64,000 bases of DNA from Methylomicrobium lacus LW14 (GCF_000527095.1 NZ_AZUN01000001.1:2645501-2709500); one strand, 5' to 3'; numbered from the stretch's first letter, positions 18,820 to 28,338 are shown. Numbers and translations are program-made. Notes: generated by a model not told the origin, from the sequence alone.

Positions 18820-19956
18820 ATGCGCAAAAAAACACTGATCGTTTTCGGAAGCCTCGCGGCAGCCGCCGCACTTGCCGTCTATTATCAACGCCCGAAGCCA
18901 GTGGAAGTCGAAATCGTCAGCCTCGAAGCGGGCGAAGTCCGCGCGACCGTCTCCAATACCCGCGTCGGCACTGTCAAAGCCTGCCGGCGCGCGTATCTCG
19001 CGCCCGCCGCCGGCGGCCAGGTCGCCAGACTGAACGTGAAGGAAGGCGACAAGGTCAGACAAGACCAATTATTGATGGAAGTCTGGAATCAGGACCTGAA
19101 AGCCCAGCTCGCCTTGCAGGAAGCCCAGATACGCGCCAACCAGGCCGCCGCCGAGCAGACCTGTCAACTGAAAGCCGGCGCAATCCGCGAAGCCGAACGC
19201 ATCTCCCGGCTGCAAAAATTCAACCAGATCGTCTCCGAGGAACAGGTCGACACCAAGGTCACCAACGCGAAGGCGCAGAGCGCGTCCTGCCGCTCCGCCC
19301 GGGAAGAGATCGAGGTCAGCCAGGCCAGACGCGACGCCGCCCAGGCCGCGATCGAGCGCACCCTGGTGAAGTCACCGTTCGACGGCACCGTCGCCGAAAT
19401 CAATGTCGAGCTCGGCGAATATGTGACCCCTTCCCCGCCCGGCATCCCGACCCTGCCTGCGATCGATCTGCTCGACGTGAGCTGCCTGTACGTGTCCGCG
19501 CCGATCGATGAAGTCGATGCGCCGCAAATCAAAACCGGCATGGCCGCCTGCGTGTCGCTGGACGCTTTTGAAGGCAAACGCTGCTCCGGCACCGTCTCGC
19601 GCATCGCGCCCTACGTGCTCGAAAAGGAGAAACAGGCGCGCACGGTCGAAGTCGAAGTCAAACTGACCGACCCGAAAGACCTGAACGAATTATTGCCCGG
19701 CTACAGCGCCGATATCGAAGTGCTGCTGGCCGACAAGCCGAAAGCGCTGCGCGTGCCCGCCGAAGCGGTGATCGAAAATCATAAGGTCCTGCTGTTGAAT
19801 GACGACGGCCTGCTGGTCGAACGCAGTTTCAAACCCGGCCTTGCGAACTGGAATTATGTCGAAGTGCTGGAAGGCTTGCAGCCCGGCGACCAGATCGTGC
19901 TGTCGATCGGCCAGGACGGCGTGGTCGCGGGCGCCCATGCGCGCATCAAGCCATGA
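18820..19956 (+). CDS. HlyD/MacA-type periplasmic adaptor protein
   Basis: 378 residues with one N-terminal membrane helix (about 4-22), a biotinyl-lipoyl-like half (AGGQVARLNVKEGDKV), a coiled-coil hairpin (about 85-175) rich in alanine/glutamine, the second lipoyl half (LVKSPFDGTVAEINVELGE) and beta-barrel domains. It would link an inner-membrane pump to an outer-membrane channel. The stop overlaps the start of the ABC ATPase by four bases. A matching permease is absent. Possibly MacA-like; substrate unknown. Confidence 0.9.
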   Translation: MRKKTLIVFGSLAAAAALAVYYQRPKPVEVEIVSLEAGEVRATVSNTRVGTVKACRRAYLAPAAGGQVARLNVKEGDKVRQDQLLMEVWNQDLKAQLALQEAQIRANQAAAEQTCQLKAGAIREAERISRLQKFNQIVSEEQVDTKVTNAKAQSASCRSAREEIEVSQARRDAAQAAIERTLVKSPFDGTVAEINVELGEYVTPSPPGIPTLPAIDLLDVSCLYVSAPIDEVDAPQIKTGMAACVSLDAFEGKRCSGTVSRIAPYVLEKEKQARTVEVEVKLTDPKDLNELLPGYSADIEVLLADKPKALRVPAEAVIENHKVLLLNDDGLLVERSFKPGLANWNYVEVLEGLQPGDQIVLSIGQDGVVAGAHARIKP

Positions 19957-20708
19957 TTGAACTCGAAAACATCCGCCGCACCTTTCAGGTCGGCGAACAG
20001 ACCGTCAAGGCGCTGAACGACATCAGTCTAACGATCACGAAAGGCGAATACGTCTCGGTGATGGGGCCGTCAGGTTCCGGCAAATCGACCCTATTGAACG
20101 TGATCGCTCTGCTCGACCAACCCTCTTCCGGCCGCTACCTGCTGAACGGCCGCCCGGCCACCCAACTCAGCGATGACGAACTCGCCAAAGTCCGCCGCGA
20201 AAACATCGGCTTCGTGTTTCAGTTTTTTCATTTGATTCCGCGCCTGACCGCCTCCGAAAACATCGAAATGCCGATGATACTGGCCGGAATCAACGCGCGT
20301 GAACGCAAACAGCGTGTCGCCAAAGCCCTCGCCGAAGTCGGCCTCGAAGACCGCGCCGAGCACAAGCCGGACCAGCTTTCCGGCGGCCAACTGCAACGCG
20401 TCGCGATCGCCCGCGCGATGATCATGAAACCCGAAATCCTGCTCGCGGACGAGCCGACCGGCAACCTGGACAGCCAGTCCGGCAAGGAAATCATCGAGCT
20501 TCTGGAAAGCCTGAACCGGCAAGGCGTCACCCTGATGATCATCACCCACGACCCGAATATAGGCGGCCGGGCTAACCGCAAGATAAGGATTGTTGACGGC
20601 AGAATCGTAAAAGCGGCAGACGACGCAGCGATTTCTATCTCTGGCTTAGATGGTGATAAGCCGGCAGCGTCTGCAAGCGCGCATCTTCCAACGCCTGACC
20701 AACCGTGA
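19953..20708 (+). CDS. MacB/LolD-type ABC transporter ATP-binding protein with an odd C-terminal tail
   Basis: 251 residues. Walker A GPSGSGKST (about 37-45), Q-loop, signature LSGGQLQRVAIARA (about 143) and Walker B ILLADEPTGNLDSQ are all present, placing it in the MacB/LolD/FtsE branch. The conserved fold ends near IVDGRIV at about residue 215. The last 35 residues are low in similarity to the family, overlap the 3' end of the convergent SagB-type gene by 74 bases and look like read-through sequence. An FtsX-like permease gene normally follows here; it is missing. Confidence 0.9.
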   Translation: MIELENIRRTFQVGEQTVKALNDISLTITKGEYVSVMGPSGSGKSTLLNVIALLDQPSSGRYLLNGRPATQLSDDELAKVRRENIGFVFQFFHLIPRLTASENIEMPMILAGINARERKQRVAKALAEVGLEDRAEHKPDQLSGGQLQRVAIARAMIMKPEILLADEPTGNLDSQSGKEIIELLESLNRQGVTLMIITHDPNIGGRANRKIRIVDGRIVKAADDAAISISGLDGDKPAASASAHLPTPDQP

Positions 20709-22251
20709 AATGATAGAGGCTTTGGAATCGGTTATCTTTAAGACCGAGAATATCATGCACGCTGTCATCGAAAAAACAGCCGATGCCGGTGCCGCGCATA
20801 CCAGCGGCTTCGGCCTCCAAATACAGTGCCTGACCGATCAAACCACATTCCCAAAACAAGCGGCGATAGCACCAGGGTTCACGGCTGATCGGCTGTTGAA
20901 ACTCCGCGAGCATCGCCAGACTGAAAGCGCCATCACCCGCAATATCCTGATGGCAGGACACGGTTTTGGCCATGCGTTGGCAATTGCCGGCCACCAAACG
21001 GTATACCGGTAAATCGGCCATGTTTTCCGCCGCCTGCCAAGCGAACGCGCCACTCATCGCCGCGCGCAACGGCTCGACCGCCGCGTGCGAACGCGGCAGC
21101 AGATATAAACCGGGCACCAAATTTTCGACCCGATGCACGAACAGCAACAAATGGACCGCAGGCGGCCAGCGCCACACGTCGAAAGGAACGCGGCTTGCCG
21201 GCATCACGGAGCTCAAAATGCGCTTGAAATCGGAGAGCGGCAAATAAGTCAATGCATCGAAACGCTGCGCGCTGCGGCGTTGGCGGATGATAGCGGTAGC
21301 GGTTTGAGGACAAACGCTGACGGGAAGGGGGTGATGGGCGGACTGAGAGTCCGGTTCCTTGGCCCGCGCCTTATGCACAGCTTTCGCGACTTCCTCAATA
21401 ATCGGCCATCGATTGCGATGAAATTGGCTCAGACACTCGGCTTGCCCATGCCAGACGGCATTTTCGGCGCATTTCAGCAAGCCGTCGACATCGGGTCTTA
21501 GCTGGACACCCTGCATGAACCGGATGCGGCAAATCAAATCGGGCAACTCCGCTTCCTCCTCCTTAAAATCGGCGCGCCGATCCAATCCCAATAGCCGTCC
21601 CAATTCGTCATCACCGCATTCGGTCAGCAGTTCAAGCGACCAGCCCAATGTCGCCGCCGCATAACGCAATGCGCCCAGCGCATGACCGATATCGTGCTGG
21701 CAGTAACGGTAGGCACGTTCTCCGTATTTCCAGGCTTCGCGCCAGTGGATCGAGGTCAAAGCAATGCAGAGTTCAGACCCTGTTGAATTGGGATTAAATT
21801 CGCCACGCTTCTCCAGCGCGTGATCATGACTCAAGTAATGATAGACGCCGGCCGGCAATAAGTTGGCACCGCTATTGATGACATACGCTTCGGTCGGATG
21901 CAGATTGCCGCTGGACGGATTACAGCGCAATGCCCAGCGGTCGGCACCGTACTGTTTCCAGGCCGACAAACCGAACGCCAGTTCCAGCAGCAAGCCTAAG
22001 CGACTCAATGTTAACGGTTGCGCGGGAGTTTGGACCGTTTGATCGAGTTCGGCAAACAAAACCGGCAATTCTGTTCCCGGTGGTGGCAGCGAAATGATTT
22101 CGCAGCCTTTAAAACGCCGGAACGGATCGGGCTGGTCGGCCCAGTCCAGCCCACCCGGACCGGCAGCATAACGGTTCAGGTAATGCTTGGTGCGTTCGTG
22201 ATATGCAAAAACCGCATCGGTTGCCGCCGGAGATTCAATCATTTTGTCCAT
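20635..22251 (-). CDS. SagB/ThcOx-family nitroreductase-like oxidoreductase, two-domain
   Basis: 538 residues with two tandem nitroreductase-fold halves. The first half has the SagB-type RCNPSSGNLHPTEAYV motif (about 108) and LYHYLS-like strand; the second half has RRSAQRFD (about 325) and the C-terminal GMRGTGIGCFFDD. SagB-type enzymes use FMN, for example to oxidise azolines in thiazole/oxazole-modified peptides, but many stand-alone members exist without any peptide cluster, and no YcaO or precursor gene is seen here. Its start overlaps the end of the upstream RND gene, so it is translationally coupled; an ATG at 22242 overlapping the RND stop as ATGA is an alternative start. Confidence 0.85.
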   Translation of the reverse strand: MDKMIESPAATDAVFAYHERTKHYLNRYAAGPGGLDWADQPDPFRRFKGCEIISLPPPGTELPVLFAELDQTVQTPAQPLTLSRLGLLLELAFGLSAWKQYGADRWALRCNPSSGNLHPTEAYVINSGANLLPAGVYHYLSHDHALEKRGEFNPNSTGSELCIALTSIHWREAWKYGERAYRYCQHDIGHALGALRYAAATLGWSLELLTECGDDELGRLLGLDRRADFKEEEAELPDLICRIRFMQGVQLRPDVDGLLKCAENAVWHGQAECLSQFHRNRWPIIEEVAKAVHKARAKEPDSQSAHHPLPVSVCPQTATAIIRQRRSAQRFDALTYLPLSDFKRILSSVMPASRVPFDVWRWPPAVHLLLFVHRVENLVPGLYLLPRSHAAVEPLRAAMSGAFAWQAAENMADLPVYRLVAGNCQRMAKTVSCHQDIAGDGAFSLAMLAEFQQPISREPWCYRRLFWECGLIGQALYLEAEAAGMRGTGIGCFFDDSVHDILGLKDNRFQSLYHFTVGQALEDARLQTLPAYHHLSQR

Positions 22252-25200
22252 GTCTCATTAAATTTCCCATAGCGTAACAGCATCCCCGGCAATAACAGCA
22301 AATTAAGCGCCGTCGAAGAGACCAAGCCGCCGATGATGATCGCGGCCATCGGCCCCATGATCTCGCGGCCGGGATTATCGCTGTTGAACGCGATCGGAAA
22401 CATCGCCAGGGCAGTCACCAGTGCGGTCATCAGGATCGACGGCAGCCGCTCCTCGGCGCCCTGCACCGCGGTAGCCAGATTCCATTCCTGCTTTTCGACT
22501 TCGATCAGATAGCGGTAATGCGAGAGCAGCATGATGCTGTTGCGCACGGTGATGCCGAACAGGGTCACGAAGCCGACCACCGAACCGACCGATAGCGCCG
22601 CCTGGGTTGCCAACACGGCCGCGACGCCGCCGATCAACGCGAAGGGCAGATTGCACAGGGTCAGCCCCACATGGCGGATGCTGCCGATCGCCAGATAGAT
22701 GAAGATCAACACGCCGATGCCGGCCAGCAAGGAATGCACGATCAAGTCCTTGCGCGCGCTGGCCTGTTCGACCGCCGCGCCGGTAAACTCGATATAGCTG
22801 TCGCCGGTTTCGGGCAGGTCTTTCGCGATGCGAGCCTTGAGGTCCGCCATGAAAGCATCCAGATCCCTGTCCTGCACGTTGCAGGTGACCGTCTGCCGCC
22901 GCTGCGCGCCTTCGTGCAGAATGTTGTAGCGGGTCAGGGTGTAACGGATGTCCGCGGCCTCGGCCAAGGTAATCAGCTTGCCGTCCTGGGTTCGAATCGG
23001 CAGCTCGGCGAGCGCTTCGGGTCGCTCGCGGAGGCTCGGAGACAGCGCGACCGCGATATTGAAGATCCGGTTGCCTTCGAGCCTCCGGCCGGTAACCTGC
23101 GTTTCGTAGGCAATCCGCAAGCTGTCGAGCACGGTCTTCGGCGTGACGCCCCAGAATTTCATCCGATCGAGATTCATTTCGACCCGGATTTGCGGCGCGC
23201 CGGGCGGCGAGCGCACCTGCACGTCGTTCGCCCCTTCCACGTCCCGCAGCAAGGCGGCCAACCTTTGGGCTTTGGCGTCCAGCCCGTTTAAATCGTTGCC
23301 GTAGATATTCACCGCCACCGGCGCGGTATAACCCGAAATCGTTTCATCGATGCGTTCGGTCAAAAACGTATTCGCCTCGAAAGAGATGCCCGGAAAATCT
23401 TCCAGCACGTCGCGAATCCGGTTCAGAATCCGCTGCTGCTCCGATCCCGACAGCGGTTTCAGCCGCACTTCGTATTCGCTGTAATGGCTGCCGTAGGTAT
23501 CGGCCCCGCGCGCGGCGCGCCCGGCCCATTGCGACATCGACTCAACCCCGGGAATTTGCAGGATTTGTTTGGTCAACTGCGTGCCGATCCGTATCGACTC
23601 CTTCAGCGAGGTGCCGGGCAGGCTGCTGGTATGCACGATGAAATGGCCTTCGCGCAGTTCCGGCAGAAACTGGCTTTTCAGCGTCGTAAACGCCAACAGC
23701 CCCGCCACGCAAACGAGCAGACTGCCGCCGACGATCCAGTTGAAACGCGAATAAACCGCGCTCAATGTCTTCTGATAAAAGGGCTTCAGGCGCTTGATCA
23801 GGGGCGGATCGTCCATCGCGAGGGCCGCCCTGCCGAGCAAGAGATAACAGAGCGCCGGCGTCAAGGTCAGCGCGACGATCAGCGAGGCCAGGATCGCCAG
23901 GATATACGAATAGCCGAGCGGCGCGAACAGACGGCCGGCTACGCCGGGCAGGGTCAACAGCGGCACGAACACCAGCGCCACGATGAAGCTCGCGTAAACG
24001 ACCGAACTGCGGACTTCCAGCGAGGCGCTATAAACGATCTCGGAGACCGGCTTCGGCGCGTGCAACAGCCGGTTTTCGCGCAGGCGGCGAAAGATATTTT
24101 CGGTATCGATGATCGCATCGTCGACGACCTCGCCGAGCGCGATCGCGAGCCCGCCGAGCACCATGATGTTCAGATTGACGCCGGCTTCGAGCAGCACGAT
24201 CACCGCGCCGACCAGCGACACCGGAATCGCCAGCGCCGAGATGAACGCGGTGCGGAAATTGAACAGAAACAGGTACAGGATGATCAGCACGAACAGGCCG
24301 CCGATCAGCAAGTGGCCGGACAGGTTCGCAACCGAGCGTTCGATGTAATCGGCGGGCCGGAACAGATGCGGATAAAAACTGATCGCCTGCTGCTTGAACA
24401 GGCGATCGAATTCGCTCAGGGCTTGTTCGACCTGGCGCGACACCGACAGCGTATTCGCGCCGTATTGGCCGATCACCATCATCACGATGCCGGGCTTGCC
24501 GAGTATCTGCGCCGCGCCGATCGGCGGTTCGGGCGCATAGGCGATCGCCGCCACATCGCCGAGCGTGACGTTCATGCCCTTGTCGCGCTTCACGATGATC
24601 TTGGCCATTTGCTCCGGCGTAGAGGCCGATCCCGCCGTTTGCAAGGTAAAGCGCTGATTTTGATTTTCGATGAAACCGCCGCCCTGAATCACGCCGGCCT
24701 GCTCGGCCGCCCGGCTGATCTCGTCGAGCGCAAGATTGAATTTGCGCAGGCGCGAGGGTTCGACCTGGATCTGCAATTGCTTGATGTCGCCGCCGAACAC
24801 GTTCACGTCCGCGACGCCCGGCACGGCCAGCAGGCGCGGCACGATCGTCCAGTCGACCAGGCTGCGCAGCGCCATCAGATCCTGCCTGTCGGAGGTCAGG
24901 CCGAGCGTCAGCACGGTCGCCGAGGAAGAGGACAACGGCACCGCGACCGGCATCACGCCGGGCGGCAATTTGGCCGGCAGTTCGGTCAGGCGCTCGCCGA
25001 TCAACTGCCGGTTCCGGTAAATGTCGGACTGTTCTGCGAAATTGACCGTTACGATCGACAAGCCCTGGATCGATTCCGAGCGCACGGTTTCGAGGCCGAT
25101 CAGACCGCTGACCGCCATTTCGATCGGCTGCGTGACCAGCACCTCGACCTGCTCGGAGGACAAGCCCGGCGCCTCGGTTTGAATGATCACCCGTTTCGGC

Positions 25201-25328
25201 GAAAATTCGGGGAAGATGTCGAGCCCGGCGGTCAGAAACCGGTAACCGCCGTAACACAAAATCAGCACCGCGAGCGTAATCACGACACCGTAAAAACGGA
25301 TCGAAAAACGAACCAGCGCGGCCAGCAT
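22239..25328 (-). CDS. Heavy-metal-type RND efflux pump permease (CzcA/CusA-like)
   Basis: 1029 residues, the usual RND length, with twelve membrane helices and two large periplasmic loops. It shows the family features GLSSEQVEVLVTQPIE near residue 55, SVVYASFIVALVFVPL, and in the TM4 region the acidic motif GEVVDDAIIDTEN, with more acidic residues than drug-exporting AcrB-type pumps. This points to the HME branch, but the ion cannot be named. The adaptor and outer-membrane channel that normally accompany CzcA/CusA are absent on both sides; instead DedA precedes it by 35 bases and a SagB-type gene follows with an overlap. Confidence 0.9.
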   Translation of the reverse strand: MLAALVRFSIRFYGVVITLAVLILCYGGYRFLTAGLDIFPEFSPKRVIIQTEAPGLSSEQVEVLVTQPIEMAVSGLIGLETVRSESIQGLSIVTVNFAEQSDIYRNRQLIGERLTELPAKLPPGVMPVAVPLSSSSATVLTLGLTSDRQDLMALRSLVDWTIVPRLLAVPGVADVNVFGGDIKQLQIQVEPSRLRKFNLALDEISRAAEQAGVIQGGGFIENQNQRFTLQTAGSASTPEQMAKIIVKRDKGMNVTLGDVAAIAYAPEPPIGAAQILGKPGIVMMVIGQYGANTLSVSRQVEQALSEFDRLFKQQAISFYPHLFRPADYIERSVANLSGHLLIGGLFVLIILYLFLFNFRTAFISALAIPVSLVGAVIVLLEAGVNLNIMVLGGLAIALGEVVDDAIIDTENIFRRLRENRLLHAPKPVSEIVYSASLEVRSSVVYASFIVALVFVPLLTLPGVAGRLFAPLGYSYILAILASLIVALTLTPALCYLLLGRAALAMDDPPLIKRLKPFYQKTLSAVYSRFNWIVGGSLLVCVAGLLAFTTLKSQFLPELREGHFIVHTSSLPGTSLKESIRIGTQLTKQILQIPGVESMSQWAGRAARGADTYGSHYSEYEVRLKPLSGSEQQRILNRIRDVLEDFPGISFEANTFLTERIDETISGYTAPVAVNIYGNDLNGLDAKAQRLAALLRDVEGANDVQVRSPPGAPQIRVEMNLDRMKFWGVTPKTVLDSLRIAYETQVTGRRLEGNRIFNIAVALSPSLRERPEALAELPIRTQDGKLITLAEAADIRYTLTRYNILHEGAQRRQTVTCNVQDRDLDAFMADLKARIAKDLPETGDSYIEFTGAAVEQASARKDLIVHSLLAGIGVLIFIYLAIGSIRHVGLTLCNLPFALIGGVAAVLATQAALSVGSVVGFVTLFGITVRNSIMLLSHYRYLIEVEKQEWNLATAVQGAEERLPSILMTALVTALAMFPIAFNSDNPGREIMGPMAAIIIGGLVSSTALNLLLLPGMLLRYGKFNETWTK

Positions 25329-25363
25329 AGTCTATTCGTCCATGAGTGTAGGAGTGACGGCGT

Positions 25364-26026
25364 CTAAACCGACGCGGCGCCGACCGCTTTCTTGCGCACG
25401 CTTTTCCAGGCCTGATGCACGATCGGCAGCAGGGAGATCGCGACGATGCTCAAAATGACCAGTTCGAAATTCTTCTGCACGATCTCCAGATTGCCGAATT
25501 GGTAGCCGAGCGTCGTCAACCCGCCGACCCACAACACCGCGCCGCTGATGCAAAAGCCGATGTAGCGGAGATAGCGCATGTTGCCCGCGCCGGCCACGAA
25601 CGGCGCCATCGTGCGGATCAACGGAATGAAGCGCGCGATGATCACCGTGCGGCCGCCGTATTGCTCATAATACGCTTCGGTGCGCTCGATATATTCGCGC
25701 TTGAAAAAGCCGATTTTTTCCCGTGCCTTGATTTTTTTGCCGAGGAACCTGCCGACCAGATAATTCACGTTGTCGCCGGTCAACGCGGCCGCGATCAGCA
25801 GCCCGATCAACACATAGATGTCCAATTTGCCGGTGCTGGCGGTCAAGGCGCCTGCCGCGAACAACAACGAATCGCCGGGCAACCAAGGCATCACGACCAG
25901 GCCGGTTTCGCAAAACACGATCAGGAACAGGATCGAATAGGTCAGCGTGCCGTATTGTTCGAATATTGCGGCCAGATGCGCGTTGATGTGCAGGAAGAAA
26001 TCGAGGATTTGCGTCAAGAGTTCCAT
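25364..26026 (-). CDS. DedA-family membrane protein
   Basis: 220 residues with the DedA/VTT fold: FCETGLVVMPWLPGDSLL (about 38-55), GDNVNYLVGRFLG, then GGRTVIIARFIPLIRTMAPFVAG with the functional arginines, and four to five hydrophobic stretches. DedA proteins are implicated in undecaprenyl-phosphate or phospholipid flipping across the inner membrane. Start of a likely operon with the RND permease and the SagB-type gene. Confidence 0.93.
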   Translation of the reverse strand: MELLTQILDFFLHINAHLAAIFEQYGTLTYSILFLIVFCETGLVVMPWLPGDSLLFAAGALTASTGKLDIYVLIGLLIAAALTGDNVNYLVGRFLGKKIKAREKIGFFKREYIERTEAYYEQYGGRTVIIARFIPLIRTMAPFVAGAGNMRYLRYIGFCISGAVLWVGGLTTLGYQFGNLEIVQKNFELVILSIVAISLLPIVHQAWKSVRKKAVGAASV

Positions 26027-26230
26027 AGAAACATATTGGGTGATGGATAAATTAGCGAGCCTTCTGTTGCCTCATTCGCAACGAAGGCCGATCGTTTGCT
26101 CGGTTGAAATTTTACCTCAACCTGAAGGCCGCACGCGGATTAAAACCCTGTTGCGGCGGTTGAAAAATATTTTATAGAATAGCAGACCACCCTATTCCAA
26201 GAGGACTCCCAAGACCATGAAAACTCGTAC

Positions 26231-26291
26231 GTGGGAGCGACGCCTACGTCGCGACTTGAGGCTTTAATCGCGACGTAGGCGTCGCTCCCAC
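26231..26291. repeat. REP-like palindrome with perfect 24-bp arms
   Basis: GTGGGAGCGACGCCTACGTC... at 26231-26254 is repeated in inverse at 26268-26291 without mismatch around a 13-base loop. It lies between the dedA start and the yfbR stop. GC-rich short palindromes of this type are dispersed in many gammaproteobacterial genomes. Transcribed, it would fold as a strong hairpin. Confidence 0.85.
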
Positions 26292-26340
26292 CACGGCTAT
26301 CGATTTTCACGGTAATAACGGCCCACTTCTCCCGAGTCTG

Positions 26341-26412
26341 TAGGGTGGATAAGCGCAGCGCATCCACCTTATCGTGGCATATTTGGTGGATGCGCTACGC
26401 TTATCCACCCTA
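26341..26412. repeat. Second REP-like palindrome, 28-bp arms with one mismatch
   Basis: TAGGGTGGATAAGCGCAGCG... (26341-26368) and its inverse (26385-26412) pair over 28 positions with one C/T difference, around a 16-base loop. Sequence differs from the palindrome at 26231, so two repeat families sit side by side in the yfbR-dedA gap. Confidence 0.85.
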
Positions 26413-26427
26413 CGCCAAATAGACCCC

Positions 26428-27042
26428 TTAAGTCCTCATCAACCCATCCAGGGTCAAACCGCAGCTCGGCGCGAACGCCTGCATGAAAAACACCACTTCC
26501 GGCTGCCGGTAGCCTGCTATCGTTTTGGCCAACTCCTGCGCGGCCATCTCGAACTCGGTATTGCCGGCCTTCAATTCCGCCTGGCATTTCAAATACGCCG
26601 AGATTTTGTCGGCCGCCTTGATGATCCGCACATGCTCTTCCGGCATGCTGTCATGATGAATCAGCGCCTCGAAATCGGCCTGCAATTCGGCCGGCAGCAG
26701 TTTCAGCAGCTCCTTCTCGGCCTGTTTTTCGATCTCTTTGTAGGCGACATTGATCGCGTCGGAATGGTATTTGATCGGCGTCGGCAGGTCGCCTGTGATC
26801 ACTTCGGTAATGTCGTGATAAAGCGCCGCGGTCGCGATCGCGTTCGCATCCAGGCTGCCGCCGTAGTAGCGGTTTTTGATCAACGCCAGAGTGTGCGCGA
26901 TCACCGCCACTTCCCAGCTATGCTCCATCACGTTCTCGTCAAGCGCGTTGCGCTTCAGGCCCCAGCGCTTGATCCACCTGAGCCTAGACAGATAGGCATA
27001 GAAAGGGGTCGATACCGAAATGTTTTTCGCCGCGTCAGCCAT
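26428..27042 (-). CDS. yfbR: 5'-deoxynucleotidase YfbR (HD domain)
   Basis: 204 residues. HD-domain metal ligands are visible: H in VMEHSWEVA, HD in LYHDITEV and D in AADKISAYLK. YfbR hydrolyses 5'-deoxynucleoside monophosphates and functions in nucleotide pool balance, with dCTP deaminase-deficient strains depending on it. It shares a junction with the upstream lipoprotein gene (start at 27042 equals that gene's last base). Confidence 0.92.
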   Translation of the reverse strand: MADAAKNISVSTPFYAYLSRLRWIKRWGLKRNALDENVMEHSWEVAVIAHTLALIKNRYYGGSLDANAIATAALYHDITEVITGDLPTPIKYHSDAINVAYKEIEKQAEKELLKLLPAELQADFEALIHHDSMPEEHVRIIKAADKISAYLKCQAELKAGNTEFEMAAQELAKTIAGYRQPEVVFFMQAFAPSCGLTLDGLMRT

Positions 27043-27302
27043 CAGAATTCTTCGACGAAGGTGTTTTCCATCGGCGACTGCACATAATGTTTGTTTTCAT
27101 CCCAGAAATAGTAATAGCCTTTGTCGGATGTGGTCACCTTGCCGTTCCTGACGGTCCAGGTTTTTTCGGTATTGCCGTTCGCGTAGGTGACCTTGTAATT
27201 GCCGTCCATATACTCGACCGCCTTGCGCGACAGCCTGTTAAACCAGTCCTGCGAGCATCCCGTCGACAGGATGATCAGGGCAAACAACATCATTTTTTTC
27301 AT
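27042..27302 (-). CDS. Small lipoprotein of unknown function
   Basis: 86 residues. The signal peptide ends in a lipobox LSTGC with lipidated cysteine at 16. The mature part has YKVTYANGNTEKTWTVRNGKVTT and YYYFWDENKHYV, a short beta-rich segment. No family recognised. It precedes yfbR directly, sharing the stop/start junction. Confidence 0.75.
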   Translation of the reverse strand: MKKMMLFALIILSTGCSQDWFNRLSRKAVEYMDGNYKVTYANGNTEKTWTVRNGKVTTSDKGYYYFWDENKHYVQSPMENTFVEEF

Positions 27303-27378
27303 GGCTTCCTTTAATCAATTAGCGTGACTAATCAGGTTTTGATGGTTAAATATATCATTTTGACTGTGACAAGACATC

Positions 27379-28302
27379 ATGCAGATTCAGTGGTACCCCG
27401 GCCATATGCACAAGGCCGGCAAGGAAATTAAGGAAATCCTGCCGAAAACCGACATCGTGATCGAGGTTCTCGACGCGCGCATCCCGTTCAGCAGCGCCAA
27501 TCCGTTCCTGGCAGAGTTGCGCGGCGACAAACCCTGTCTGAAGATCCTGAATAAAAGCGATATCGCCGACCCGGAACTGACCGCCGCCTGGCAAAGCTAT
27601 CTGGAGCGGGAGCACGGCGTCAAGACGCTCGCCTTGACCAGCCGGGAGCCCGAGAAAATGCGCAAGATAGCGGAACTCTGCCGGAAAATGCTGCCCGAGC
27701 AGGTGCAAAACGACCGCATCGTGCATGCCTTGATCATGGGCATCCCGAACGTCGGCAAATCGACCCTGATCAACATCCTGGCCGGGCGCACGGTCGCCAA
27801 GACCGGCAACGAGCCGGCCGTCACCAAGACGCAGCAACGCATCGCGATCGGCAACAACGTCGTGCTCCTCGACACCCCCGGCATGCTCTGGCCGAATATC
27901 GAAAACAAGAACAGCGGCTACCGGCTGGCCGCGACCGGCGCGATCAAGGACACCGCCCTTCACCATGAAGCCATCGCCGCCTTCGTGGCCGGCTATCTCG
28001 GCCAACACTACCCCGCTTGCCTGCGCGATCGTTTTCAGTTGCAGGAAATTCCGGAATCGGCGGACGAGGTGCTGGAAGCGATCGGCAGGAAACGCGGCTG
28101 TTTGCGTTCCGGCGGACGCGTGGAGTTGGACAAGGCGGCTAAAATCCTGCTGGCCGAACTGCGATCCGGTACGCTGGGGCGGATCAGCCTTGAGACGCCG
28201 GCGATGATGGAGCAGGAAATGGCCGAGGTGGCTGTGATTCGGGAGCAGAAGGCCGAGAAAAATCGGTTGCGTAAGCAAAAGCGCGGCTCTTCGGAGGGCT
28301 AA
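27379..28302 (+). CDS. ylqF: Ribosome biogenesis GTPase YlqF/RbgA
   Basis: 307 residues. It begins MQIQWYPGHMHKAGKEI, the family start. GTPase motifs are circularly permuted as in YlqF: G4 NKSD comes first, then G1 GIPNVGKST, then G3 DTPG. C-terminal ANTAR-like helical part present. It acts in late 50S subunit assembly. An intrinsic hairpin CCCGC/GCGGG with T run follows the stop. Confidence 0.96.
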   Translation: MQIQWYPGHMHKAGKEIKEILPKTDIVIEVLDARIPFSSANPFLAELRGDKPCLKILNKSDIADPELTAAWQSYLEREHGVKTLALTSREPEKMRKIAELCRKMLPEQVQNDRIVHALIMGIPNVGKSTLINILAGRTVAKTGNEPAVTKTQQRIAIGNNVVLLDTPGMLWPNIENKNSGYRLAATGAIKDTALHHEAIAAFVAGYLGQHYPACLRDRFQLQEIPESADEVLEAIGRKRGCLRSGGRVELDKAAKILLAELRSGTLGRISLETPAMMEQEMAEVAVIREQKAEKNRLRKQKRGSSEG

Positions 28303-28307
28303 CCCTC

Positions 28308-28328
28308 CCGCTTGCGCGGGTGTTTTTT
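28308..28328 (+). terminator. Terminator of ylqF
   Basis: A short CCCGC-TTGC-GCGGG hairpin directly after the ylqF stop, followed by TGTTTTTTG. It marks the left border of the accessory region. Confidence 0.75.
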
Positions 28329-28338
28329 GCCGAGGGGA

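Noticed and set aside
23484..25367. 627-codon plus-strand frame opposite the RND gene
   Set aside because: Arg/Gln/His-rich shadow of a high-GC gene on the other strand; the minus frame has all RND motifs.
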